Below the pieces are notes generated by a model. The model was not told where the DNA came from, searched no databases, and saw only the letters and a list, made by a program, of their open reading frames with translations. 64,000 nt of DNA from Candidatus Kuenenia stuttgartensis. Its GTDB lineage: Bacteria; Planctomycetota; Planctomycetia; Gemmatales; Gemmataceae. The number at the start of each line of letters is the position of its first letter. Within the stretch, counting starts at the first letter, position 1. The DNA lies in assembly GCA_945875585.1 (NCBI GenBank), contig CAMCLK010000010.1, forward strand, positions 40,300 to 104,299. The letters run 5' to 3'. Below are positions 37,593 through 46,007 of the stretch, piece by piece. The translations under genes and the position numbers were made by a program.

Positions 37593-37982
37593 ATGGTGTC
37601 GGCCCGAATGGAACTGTTTATTCAATTATCGGCTCGAATAATGCTAAATGAATCCGAGGCGGGCGCCTTGACGGGCCAATATGGGCAAGCAAGAATTAAT
37701 TCTAAGGGGATTGATCCATCCAGCAGCACAAGACAGATTGGTCGGTGCTTCGCGAGCTGGACGAAACCGCGTGGCTTGAAGGCCACAATTGTCTCTCAAC
37801 GGCAGGAACTGGTGCAATTGCTAGATAGTGGTGTATTGCGAGCGTTTGCCGAGGATGACCTTGAACGTGCCTACGGCCATGCCGTTGAGCAGGCGGCGGC
37901 CGAAACCGGAATACCCGACGCTCAGTTTCCCACGGAGTGTCCGTATTTGTTGGTGGAATTATTGGGCCCGGGCCTAGTTTGA
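37593..37982 (+). pseudogene. DUF29-type protein, probably truncated
   Basis: The last 75 residues (WTKPRGLKATIVSQRQELV through FPTECPYLLVELL) match the C-terminal half of DUF29, a small family widespread in cyanobacteria and planctomycetes. The usual N-terminal half, with the acidic helix ending in LIEEIE, is missing. In its place the frame reads 55 residues without similarity. It is therefore likely a 5'-truncated remnant, although an intact frame from an ATG remains. Confidence 0.5.
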
Positions 37983-38059
37983 GGCACTCAGGCGTTTGTG
38001 AATCTGCCCAACCTCCCAGACTTACCGAAAACCGACTGAACATGGTGTATACTGTTGCC

Positions 38060-39910
38060 ATGAACAGGCTTGCTGACATTGCGCAATCGACGGCCACGTT
38101 GGAGCAGATTTTGCCCGACTTGGCGGCATGGCTCGAGCCGGGCCAGCGGCTGACGGGTTTGGAAGCCTGCATGCGGCGTACCAAGGCTTGGGGAGCGTTA
38201 ACAGGGGAGCCGCCTCTTGTAGTCGCGCTGTACGGCCCAACCGGCGCCGGGAAAAGCACATTTTTCCGCCTGCTTTCGGGTGTGACGGTTCCTTCAGGGG
38301 AACAGATGCGCCCCATGTCGCGCAGTTGCGCCATGGCTGTGCCGCCCGAGTGGAATAGCCCAGAGCGGCTGGAAGGGGTTTTCCCCACGGCAGATCTCTG
38401 CCCACTGATCGATCCTTCTGCCCTTGTTCTCCCGGGCCAACCCGCTGGCCGCATGCATGTGGCTGCCGCACCCGATCTGGTGACCTTGGGCCCCGGGGGA
38501 GCCTCGTTGCTGTTGGTGGATACCCCAGACTACAACAGCGTTGAAGCCGAAAACGCGCGCCGCGCCGAGGAGATTCTGCTGCGCGCTGAGATTCTGATAT
38601 TTGTCTTGCAGGTGGACAGCTACTTGGTGGCCCGCAACGTGGAGGAACTGGCGCGCTCCGCGCGCTTGGCCACGCGACTGGTGGTGCTGCTCACCAAAAC
38701 CCGCGATGCGGCCCAAGCATGGACCGCGTGGGACGATCTGTGCCGCCGTTTGGCGGATGTCCATGGGGTGGGTGCCCCCTTTGCCGCAAAGCGTTCCGAT
38801 GGGAAAACATTATTGGATGTGGTGCGCGCGGCTCCGGTGCATGCATGGGGGCGTTCCGAGCAGCCGGTGCTTTCCGATATTGTTCCACAGCCAGGAAATG
38901 GTGTGCAGTTGGTGGACCTGCTGGCAGGCTACGAAGCCCGCAGAGTGGCATGGGAAGGGGTGGCGGAGTCGGCGCATGCGGCGGCCATCGATGCGCGCAG
39001 ACTGACCGGCTTGGCCCGGCAGGCGCGCGCCTCGGCCGAGAAGCGCCGCGCCACGCTGGCTGCCGATGCCAGAGCTGCCGGGGCCCGTGTGGCTGGCCGC
39101 GAATTTCCGCTGGGTGCGGTCCTTCAAGCACTTGTTGGTGAATCACGATCCACGTTGCCCGATTGGTGGCGCGTTGTCAGCGCCCCTGTGGGATGGCTGA
39201 TGGGCGGCATGGAAACTGTGGCCGGGGCGGGCGGCAAGCTCATGGGCTGGATTGCCGACCAGACGGGCCCCACGGCGCCATCCGGCGAACCACGCGACGC
39301 CGTGGAACGGCGCGTTTTGGTTCAGGAAGCCGAGACTCTGCTCGATGTGTGGAGGTCGCGAGCCGACCTGAAGGATTTGGCACTGGACGCGTCGCGTTGC
39401 GCCCGGGCCCGCGAAATACTGCTGGCGGCACCGCTTCCCGGGGTATCAGCGGAATGGGAAAACACCCTCAGGCATGAAGCGACGCGGTGGGTGCGGGAAA
39501 ACCCGGCTCTGGCGCGCGCCCTGCCCGTGGCTTGCGATGCCTTGGGCTTTGCAGGCGTGGGCCTTTTGGTGATCGATCTGGGAACCACCGGTGGCCTGTT
39601 TGGCACGGCCGTCATTGCGGGCACTTTGGGAACCGGTGGATTGGTGGCAGGCGCGGCGGGCGGTATGGGATTTTTGGGACGGTGGATGGGGCAGTGGCAT
39701 CTGGAAGAGATGCTCAAGCGGGTGGACAAGGCGTGGCGCGAACAGCGCGCCGCCGATCTGGGCGCGCACCTTGAAAAACATCTTTGTGGAGCCGTTGCTG
39801 GGCAGTTTGATGCCGTGCTCAGGCGCGCCGATCCAGCGCGCTTGGCCCAGCTCGACCAAGCCGCCGAGTGCTTGGAAGCCGCGGCGCGATCCGAACCCCG
39901 GAGGAGCTGA
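38060..39910 (+). CDS. Membrane-associated GTPase 1 of a tandem pair
   Basis: The protein has 616 residues. The P-loop is GPTGAGKS at 59-66, the G3 motif is LLVDTPDYNS (DTPD in place of DxxG), and a G4-like TKTRDA comes later. After the G domain comes a helical region rich in Ala and Arg, then two glycine-rich hydrophobic stretches near residues 370-395 and 490-535 (such as GVGLLVIDLGTTGGLFG) that could insert in a membrane. The layout recalls dynamin-like and YfjP-like bacterial GTPases but is not a clear member. The ATG at 38060 was chosen. Another in-frame ATG is six codons upstream. The second GTPase starts four bases after the stop. Confidence 0.75.
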   Translation: MNRLADIAQSTATLEQILPDLAAWLEPGQRLTGLEACMRRTKAWGALTGEPPLVVALYGPTGAGKSTFFRLLSGVTVPSGEQMRPMSRSCAMAVPPEWNSPERLEGVFPTADLCPLIDPSALVLPGQPAGRMHVAAAPDLVTLGPGGASLLLVDTPDYNSVEAENARRAEEILLRAEILIFVLQVDSYLVARNVEELARSARLATRLVVLLTKTRDAAQAWTAWDDLCRRLADVHGVGAPFAAKRSDGKTLLDVVRAAPVHAWGRSEQPVLSDIVPQPGNGVQLVDLLAGYEARRVAWEGVAESAHAAAIDARRLTGLARQARASAEKRRATLAADARAAGARVAGREFPLGAVLQALVGESRSTLPDWWRVVSAPVGWLMGGMETVAGAGGKLMGWIADQTGPTAPSGEPRDAVERRVLVQEAETLLDVWRSRADLKDLALDASRCARAREILLAAPLPGVSAEWENTLRHEATRWVRENPALARALPVACDALGFAGVGLLVIDLGTTGGLFGTAVIAGTLGTGGLVAGAAGGMGFLGRWMGQWHLEEMLKRVDKAWREQRAADLGAHLEKHLCGAVAGQFDAVLRRADPARLAQLDQAAECLEAAARSEPRRS

Positions 39911-39913
39911 TCG

Positions 39914-41743
39914 ATGTCTCACGCTGCGGTTGAGTTGGCTCCCCCTTCATGGACCGGATCGTTGGCGCGGCAGGTGCGCGACCTGCGCGACGCGCTCGAT
40001 GCGGTGGCGGGCAACGTGGCGGTGGAGCGAGCGCGCGCGGGGCTGGACGATGCCCTTGGCGCCCTGCGCGCCGATAGGCCAAGGCCCGTGCTTGCGGTTT
40101 TATTGGGCGGAACCGGAGCTGGAAAGTCGATGTTGTTTTCGGCGCTTCTGGAAAAACCCGGCGCTAGCCCCAGTTCCGATGCCGTGCGCTGCCATACCAG
40201 TGCCCCGTTCATAGCGGTTCATCCGGACGACGAGGCGGTGCTGGGCGAGCTTGCGGGCTGGGAAGCCACGCGTGTGCGCGGGCCGGTGCGCGGCGTGGCT
40301 TTGGTGGACACGCCGGATGTCGATGGTATTGTGAAAGAGCACCATGCCGCCACGCGCGCCCTACTGGAGCGCGCCGACCTTGTGGTGTTCGTGACCGACG
40401 CAGACAGGCGCGCCAACCGCGAAATGCTAACGGAATTATCACGTTGGGCGCCGAGGCATCGGTGGTTCTTCGTGCTGAACAAGGCGGACCAACACGCCTC
40501 CCGCATTGAAACCATTGTGGCAGACTGGGATATTCGCCTGCGCGAGGCGGGTTTCGAACCGGACGACCGCTCGCGTTTTGCCGTCTCGAGCATTACCCCG
40601 GACGACCCGGGCCTGACCCGCCTGCGCGCGGCGTTGCTGCGCGAACGCGATGGCCGACAAATTATGTTGTCGCGGCAGGGCGTTTTTTTACAGGTGACAG
40701 CGCACGCGCTGGGCAGTTCGCTCGACAGCGCCTTGGCTATCATTGACGATTCTCTGGCGCGTGGCGAGGCGGATGCCAATGCTCGGCTGCGCGATGCCTA
40801 TGCCGAGGCGCTTCGGGCGCCTCAGGCCCGTCGGGCATTTTTGATGGTAACTAGGCAAGCCGTGTGGCGGCACCTTTCCGAGCGTTCGGGGTTTCCGCTT
40901 GGTCTGGCGGCTTGGGTGCGGGCGCGTGCGCAAGGATTGGCAACAGGCATGCTTCTGGGGCGAGTGATCGGGTCGGGGGGCGGCTTGCTCGGTTTGGGAT
41001 TAGCCGTTGCCGGAGGCGGTTTGGTCGCCTTGCGCGGATTGATGCCGCTGCGGCGAGTGGTGGAAAGTCTGGGGCCCGATTTCAGGCGTTTGGCGGCCGC
41101 ACTCGACCGCGATATTCACCGCGACCTTGAAGATCTTGGCGTGGAGAAAATCGCCGAGCGACCTACAGAATTGGCCACAGCCCCGGAACCCGGCGATGCC
41201 GTGGGCGAACTGGCAGCGAAGGTCGATGGCCTGATGAAACGGCTCTGGACCCGCGATCTCGATGCCGACCTCATGGCGCAGGTGGAAGCCGATGTTGAGC
41301 AGGCGGCAGGCACCGTGGCGCGCGATGCCGTTGGTGGTGTGATAGGCACGCTGGCGTTGCTGGTCGGTAACGGAATTCCGCTGTTTTTTGGTGGGTGGAT
41401 TTTATACCGACTGGGCATGGGCTGGTACCAAGCCGACTACCCGGGTCTGGGCTTCTACACCATTGGCCTGGCGATCTTTGCCGCGTCGTTTTTGCCTGGG
41501 CTTCTGTTCCTCACATTATTGGTCGGTGCCCGCCTGACGCGTCTCGATGTCGCCGGGCTGGTAGCACTGGCCGATCAACCGCGCCCCACCGAACCGCTGC
41601 GTCGAGCGCGGGAAGGGGTGGCAGCCCGCAGGCGCGATGCCCGCCGAGTGGCGCACGCCGCCGTGGGGCGGCTGGAAGAAGTGCGTGGCGAACTCGATTC
41701 CATGAGCATGGGTTTGGCAAGGCGGTTGATGCCGCCGTCATAA
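39914..41743 (+). CDS. Membrane-associated GTPase 2 of a tandem pair
   Basis: The protein has 609 residues. The P-loop is GGTGAGKS at 65-72, G3 is LVDTPDVDG, and G4 is the canonical FVLNKADQH. A long helical region follows, then hydrophobic hairpins near residues 345-375 and 475-540 (GNGIPLFFGGWILYRLGMGW and a following span). It shares architecture and DTPD motif with the upstream GTPase, from which it is separated by only three bases, so the two probably work as a pair. G4 is degenerate in the first and canonical in the second. Confidence 0.78.
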   Translation: MSHAAVELAPPSWTGSLARQVRDLRDALDAVAGNVAVERARAGLDDALGALRADRPRPVLAVLLGGTGAGKSMLFSALLEKPGASPSSDAVRCHTSAPFIAVHPDDEAVLGELAGWEATRVRGPVRGVALVDTPDVDGIVKEHHAATRALLERADLVVFVTDADRRANREMLTELSRWAPRHRWFFVLNKADQHASRIETIVADWDIRLREAGFEPDDRSRFAVSSITPDDPGLTRLRAALLRERDGRQIMLSRQGVFLQVTAHALGSSLDSALAIIDDSLARGEADANARLRDAYAEALRAPQARRAFLMVTRQAVWRHLSERSGFPLGLAAWVRARAQGLATGMLLGRVIGSGGGLLGLGLAVAGGGLVALRGLMPLRRVVESLGPDFRRLAAALDRDIHRDLEDLGVEKIAERPTELATAPEPGDAVGELAAKVDGLMKRLWTRDLDADLMAQVEADVEQAAGTVARDAVGGVIGTLALLVGNGIPLFFGGWILYRLGMGWYQADYPGLGFYTIGLAIFAASFLPGLLFLTLLVGARLTRLDVAGLVALADQPRPTEPLRRAREGVAARRRDARRVAHAAVGRLEEVRGELDSMSMGLARRLMPPS

Positions 41744-41853
41744 CCGTTGCCTTCCATACCTTTTCGCTAGTCTTGTGATCTTCCAAGGCCCCCTGATCTT
41801 TCAGGCTTGCCCAGTCTTTGAAGATAATGAAAGCATCTTCAGGGAGGTGCATC

Positions 41854-42690
41854 ATGGGCCGTCGTCGGGATCTCAAGGGATTGCGTGCTGTAGTTACCGG
41901 TGCCTCGCAAGGCATTGGTCGGGCCTTGGCGCTGGAGGGTGCCCGCCGTGGCATGACCATCGTTGCCCAGGCGCGCTCTCGCGATCTGCTTGAACAACTG
42001 GTCACCGAATCCGCCGGCTTGCCCGGCCGCGTGATCGCCGAGGCGGGCGATGTGACCAGCGCCGAAGACCGCGCGCGTTTGGTGCGCCGTTGCCAAACGG
42101 AGCTGGGCGGACTCGACATGCTGGTGAACAATGCTGGCATCGGCGCCACGGGTCACTTTGCCGACTCTGGTCCGGAACGGCTGCGACAGATCTTTGAAGT
42201 GAATGTATTTGGTCTGGTGGAAACCACGCGCGCCTGCCTGAACCTGCTGGTTGCTGGCGTCACGCCTATGGTTGTGAATATCGGTTCCATCGTGGGCGAG
42301 CGGGGTTTTCCGGCGCGCAGCGAATACTCGGCCAGCAAATTCGCCGTCCACACATTCAGCGATGGCTTAAGGGCAGAATTGGCGAAGGACAATGTCGATG
42401 TGCTGATGATTGCACCCGGCCTCACTCAGACCAACTTCAGCCACAACATGATCGAACAATCGGCCAAGGTGCAACTCGACCACATGCGCGGCATGACCTC
42501 TGAAGAGGTGGCGACGGCCACTTGGGATGCGGCCATGCGCGGGAAAGACGAGGTTTTTCTCACCAGGCAGGGCCGATTGCTGCTGCGTGTGAACAGGTTC
42601 CTTCCGTGGCTGGTAGACCGCATCATGCGCCGCAAGGTGAAGGCGCTGTTCAAGGATGAAGCGAAAGCCGTCGCCGCGCCCGTGTCATAA
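41854..42690 (+). CDS. Short-chain dehydrogenase/reductase
   Basis: The 278-residue classical SDR has the cofactor motif VVTGASQGIGRAL, NNAGIGA, and the catalytic Ser and YxxxK in IGSIVGERGFPARSEYSASK. The start at 41854 is set by an AGGGAGG seven bases upstream. The C-terminal extension (about residues 240-278), with a hydrophobic LLLRVNRFLPWLVDRI and a basic tail, is like SDRs that associate with membranes or lipids. The substrate is unknown. Confidence 0.9.
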   Translation: MGRRRDLKGLRAVVTGASQGIGRALALEGARRGMTIVAQARSRDLLEQLVTESAGLPGRVIAEAGDVTSAEDRARLVRRCQTELGGLDMLVNNAGIGATGHFADSGPERLRQIFEVNVFGLVETTRACLNLLVAGVTPMVVNIGSIVGERGFPARSEYSASKFAVHTFSDGLRAELAKDNVDVLMIAPGLTQTNFSHNMIEQSAKVQLDHMRGMTSEEVATATWDAAMRGKDEVFLTRQGRLLLRVNRFLPWLVDRIMRRKVKALFKDEAKAVAAPVS

Positions 42691-42729
42691 GATTCCCTCC
42701 GGTGGATTGTTCTCCCCGGAGATGTGCGA

Positions 42730-43251
42730 ATGGCGCGCGAAATCGTTCATGTGGGCAGGCGCATCCAAGTGGCTGTGGAGCGAGTGACCGACCCCAATGG
42801 CCATGCTGTGGTGCGCGACATTATTCTGCACCCCGGTGCCGTGGCCATTCTGCCGTTCATCGACAGCCGCACCATCTGCCTGCTTCACAATTACCGTTCG
42901 GCCTTGGGCGAGCGCCTCTGGGAAATCCCGGCTGGCACGCTTGAACCGGGCGAAGATCCGCTCGATGCGGCGCGGCGCGAGCTTGAGGAAGAAACGGGCC
43001 ACACCGGTGGTACCCTCACCAAACTGGGTACGTTCGTGCCGTCACCCGGAGTTATGAGCGAGATCATTCACCTGTATGTGGCCACGGGCATCCAATCAGG
43101 TGAGGCGCGTCCCGAGCCGGGCGAAGACCTGCTGCCCCAACCGGTGCTTTTGTCCACAGCCTTAGAATGGTGCATGAACGGCACCATCCGCGATGGTAAA
43201 ACGTTGGTGGCGCTGCTGATGCACCAGCGATTAGCTCATTCAGGATCGTGA
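42730..43251 (+). CDS. Nudix hydrolase, ADP-ribose pyrophosphatase-like
   Basis: The 173-residue protein carries the Nudix box GTLEPGEDPLDAARRELEEE followed by TGH. It has the N-terminal beta-rich half with GAVAILPFIDSRTICLLHNY, typical of ADP-ribose pyrophosphatases (NudF type). It should cleave a nucleoside diphosphate linked to another group, most likely ADP-sugar. GGAG lies eight bases ahead of the ATG at 42730. Confidence 0.88.
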   Translation: MAREIVHVGRRIQVAVERVTDPNGHAVVRDIILHPGAVAILPFIDSRTICLLHNYRSALGERLWEIPAGTLEPGEDPLDAARRELEEETGHTGGTLTKLGTFVPSPGVMSEIIHLYVATGIQSGEARPEPGEDLLPQPVLLSTALEWCMNGTIRDGKTLVALLMHQRLAHSGS

Positions 43252-43278
43252 TATTTCCAAAGCGACAGGTGGTCAACC

Positions 43279-43749
43279 ATGGAACTTTATTCTTCCGCCA
43301 CGTCTCGCCCAGACGACGAAGTTCTTTTCGCTCCGGGCGAGGAGGTGCTGTACAGGCTGTGCGAACTGCTGGGCGGCGCGCGCACCACGATCGATTTGTG
43401 TGTATTCACGATATCCGATGACCGCATCACACGAAATATCATCGAGGCGCACCGCCGGGGCGTTTCCATCCGCCTGATCACCGACGACCAGAAACGTGCC
43501 GACCAAGGCTCTGATATCGACACGCTCGCGCGCGCCGGCATCCCCATCCGCACGGACGATGGCGAACCGCACATGCATCACAAATTCGCGTTGTTCGACG
43601 GGTCTATTCTGGCGACAGGCAGCTACAACTGGACACGTGGCGCGACCTTCAATCACGAAAACCTGCTGGTCACCCACTCGCCCACAGCCGTGTCCCGCTA
43701 CGCCGCCGCCTTCAACGCCCTTTGGGAGCATATGGTCCCGCTAGGGTGA
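43279..43749 (+). CDS. Phospholipase D-like nuclease, single HKD motif
   Basis: The 156-residue protein is one PLDc_2 domain. The HKD motif is HHKFALFD (H100, K102, D107), and the GSYNWTRGA segment follows it as in Nuc-type endonucleases and mitochondrial cardiolipin hydrolase. With a single HKD it should act as a homodimer. No signal peptide is seen, so it is probably cytoplasmic. Either nucleic acid or phospholipid could be its substrate. Confidence 0.85.
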   Translation: MELYSSATSRPDDEVLFAPGEEVLYRLCELLGGARTTIDLCVFTISDDRITRNIIEAHRRGVSIRLITDDQKRADQGSDIDTLARAGIPIRTDDGEPHMHHKFALFDGSILATGSYNWTRGATFNHENLLVTHSPTAVSRYAAAFNALWEHMVPLG

Positions 43750-43784
43750 GTCAGAAAAACTATGCTCTCACACGGTCACGAAGA

Positions 43785-43813
43785 GCCCCGCACGACTGAG
43801 TAAGGGGCCACAG
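43785..43813. repeat. Short dispersed repeat (gaagagccccgcacga type)
   Basis: The stretch gaagagccccgcacga, a short gap, then aaggggccac recurs near 58510-58540 in the phage-like region. It lies in a 180-bp gap with no gene, between the PLD gene and the broken toxin. Confidence 0.55.
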
Positions 43814-43929
43814 ACTCCCTGGCGGAATCTGTTATTTGATCTAGATAGAAATAAATGGCTATACGTAGAGTGGCAATTAGATTCTCGCGACAGGTTTAAA
43901 TGCTCTTGAAGCAAATATTGATGATTCGG

Positions 43930-44082
43930 TCAAAGAGCAGCGGCTAGGTTTGGTGGAACCGGCGTCCCGCCGGTTTTCCCGCCCGGAACGCTGCCCCAAG
44001 CCCAGGTTTTTTTTTCATACCACTCAAGCGCGTCTTCAAACTCGTTGCGGGCCAAACGGCGAAAAAAGACAGGCAATTTCAT
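43930..44082 (-). pseudogene. RelE/ParE-type toxin, truncated by a palindromic repeat
   Basis: The first 25 residues (KLPVFFRRLARNEFEDALEW, then YEKK) match the N-terminus of RelE/ParE-type toxins. After TWAWGS the protein runs into the translated palindromic element (KTGGTPVPP) and stops at 50 residues. Intact family members have about 95-100. The ATG overlaps the antitoxin stop by four bases, as in a working toxin-antitoxin operon. The toxin is probably dead. Confidence 0.7.
43951..43975. repeat. Palindromic repeat inside the toxin gene
   Basis: AACCGGCG, tcc and CGCCGGTT form a perfect palindrome preceded by tggtgg. It is the same element as in the arrays near 51.5-52.2 kb and 58.5-59.1 kb. 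It interrupts the toxin reading frame. Confidence 0.85.
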
Positions 44083-44309
44083 TGCTGCGTCCGAATCAGG
44101 GCCTCGGCCTTGATTTGCTCCCAAGAAATCACATCGTCTGGTGTGGCAGCATGGTCGGCAAGTCGTTGCTCTAATTCGGCCTTTTGCAATTCTGAAAGCT
44201 GTGGGGTTGGCAATTCACTAGCAATGCTCTGCCAGATGTCTGTGACAAGGTCAATCCGGTCCGCCACACTCAACTGGTCAATACCCAGCGATTGCAATGA
44301 GGGTGCCAT
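44079..44309 (-). CDS. Antitoxin of a type II addiction module
   Basis: The 76-residue protein matches the short addiction-module antitoxin family (PF09720-like): LSVADRIDLVTDIWQSIASE in the first half, then a charged helix (LSELQKAELEQRLADH) and an ISWEQIKAE end. A GAGG lies nine bases ahead of the ATG at 44309. It overlaps the start of the truncated RelE-type toxin by four bases. It appears complete, so it is an antitoxin left without its toxin. Confidence 0.8.
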   Translation of the reverse strand: MAPSLQSLGIDQLSVADRIDLVTDIWQSIASELPTPQLSELQKAELEQRLADHAATPDDVISWEQIKAEALIRTQQ

Positions 44310-44468
44310 TGATCATGCCTCTTGGACTTTGCATTTTACCATTTAACTTCCGCATTTTACCACCACAGCCAGCTACGGTAAAGATGCGGCATTCCCAATG
44401 CGCCCAAGCCTGCCGTTTCTTCCTCAGCGGCTTCCGGTACGCTATCCTGATAGTGAGGGAGGGCGAAG

Positions 44469-46007
44469 ATGCGGCGATGGCTGGCAATTGGTGGGCTGAT
44501 GGCAACGTGCGCCTTGCTGGCGCTGACCGGGGTTGCGCGTACCGACCTTCCCAACCCCGCCGATGCGGAAGTGATTCCCCCTTGGGTGATAACCGGCGAT
44601 TACCAGCACTTAGCGGCAGCCAACCTCGCGGGCTCGTCTGAAGATCGCGTGGCCTATCTTCAGGCCCTGCAAGCAGACGTGGAACCTGCCACCGCGGAGC
44701 GCGCCCTCGACTTGCTGGTCTCGGAAGATTTTGCCAACCGTGAGGAAGGCGAGCGCCTGCTTGCGGGCACCCGCACCGCTGTGACGCTCGCGCTCAAACC
44801 ACAACGCGACGCCGATGTCCGGGCGCGCCTCGACCGCTGTGCCGCTGCTTGGCGGGCGCGGGTCGATCCACTTCTGATGGGAGCCATCGGCCGCGCTCTG
44901 GTCCGCGAGCCGGTCACCGGCGCCGTCGATGCGGTACGCGCTGCCATTGCGGTCATTACCGACCCTGAGAGCCTTGAACCTTTGCACATGGTGCTGGAAG
45001 CCTTGGGTGAACCGGATGAAAAAGACCCTGTGCGCGCAGCCTTCACCAAGGTTCGCTCCGGCGACCAGACAGCCTTGCGCGGCCTAATTGAAAAACTCGA
45101 CCCGGCCTCCGATGTGCTCCGTGGCAGAGTGCTGGAATATCTATATCGTGTGGCGGATGACGATGCCCCCGGCGAGCCGTGGCTGGGCACTCCCGAGGCG
45201 CGTGGCCATGCGCGCGATGCATGGCTGGAATGGGCCGATACCGCCATTCAGGCCAAGCGCCCCTGTTTGCCCGAGCCGCCAAAGTTTCGCGATCGCACGT
45301 TGGTGGTGCTGCTCGATCTGGGTCAGGTCATCATGCTCGATTCCGCCGACAAGCCGCTCTGGGTGCTCAACCGAGTCGATTTCCCGCTCGATGCCGAACC
45401 AATGTCCGGTGGCCGCGTGTTGCTGGCCGAGAATCAAGCCAACCGGGTAACCATTCGCTCGCGCACCGGCGCCATTGTTTGGGAACACGCCGTCACCAGT
45501 CCGCTGGTGGCGCAGGCCGTGGAAGACGGGCGTATTTTTGTCGCCACGCGGCAAGAATTGTTCGAGGTGGACCGCAGCGGCAGGCGCACCCGCATTTGGC
45601 AGCGGCCCGAAGGCGAGACGTACATGCGCGCCTCGCGGTTGGAAGATGGCGGGCTGGGCCTTATCACGTTCAGGCAGCGGTTCATCCGCCTCGACGCCGA
45701 AGGCCGCAGCGTGGTTTCGTTTCCCGTGTTTGTGACAACCTCAGGTGGCCGCATCGACGTGGCAGCCGATGGCCGTGTGCTGGTTCCCATGATGACCCAA
45801 GACCGCGTGGTGGAGTACGATGCTGCCGGGGTGATTGTCCGTTCGTTCAGCATTATCGAACCGATTGTGGCCAAGCGCTTGGCTTCGGGCCATGTGATGG
45901 TGACATCGATGGAAGATCGCATGGCGGCGGAATTCGACGCTGCAGGCAGGCGGATCTGGGAGTTGAGTTCAAGAAATAGTCGTTTGACGCGGGCGATCAG
46001 ACACTGA
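44469..46007 (+). CDS. Exported HEAT-like/beta-propeller protein 1
   Basis: The 512-residue protein has a signal peptide (WLAIGGLMATCALLALTGVA). A helical region of about 230 residues follows, with LLVSEDFANREEGERLLAG, a sequence type common in planctomycete HEAT-like proteins. The last 230 residues are beta-rich with repeating blades (VVLLDLGQVIMLD, NRVTIRSRTGAIVWEH, MMTQDRVVEYDAAG), as in PQQ-like or WD-like propellers. No catalytic motif is seen. It is paralogous to the next gene, which starts at the last base of its stop codon. Confidence 0.75.
   Translation: MRRWLAIGGLMATCALLALTGVARTDLPNPADAEVIPPWVITGDYQHLAAANLAGSSEDRVAYLQALQADVEPATAERALDLLVSEDFANREEGERLLAGTRTAVTLALKPQRDADVRARLDRCAAAWRARVDPLLMGAIGRALVREPVTGAVDAVRAAIAVITDPESLEPLHMVLEALGEPDEKDPVRAAFTKVRSGDQTALRGLIEKLDPASDVLRGRVLEYLYRVADDDAPGEPWLGTPEARGHARDAWLEWADTAIQAKRPCLPEPPKFRDRTLVVLLDLGQVIMLDSADKPLWVLNRVDFPLDAEPMSGGRVLLAENQANRVTIRSRTGAIVWEHAVTSPLVAQAVEDGRIFVATRQELFEVDRSGRRTRIWQRPEGETYMRASRLEDGGLGLITFRQRFIRLDAEGRSVVSFPVFVTTSGGRIDVAADGRVLVPMMTQDRVVEYDAAGVIVRSFSIIEPIVAKRLASGHVMVTSMEDRMAAEFDAAGRRIWELSSRNSRLTRAIRH

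Noticed and set aside
38040..38062. A tatact element just before the ATG at 38060, suggesting leaderless transcription
   Set aside because: Only one short match, no convincing -35 box, and an alternative ATG exists upstream.
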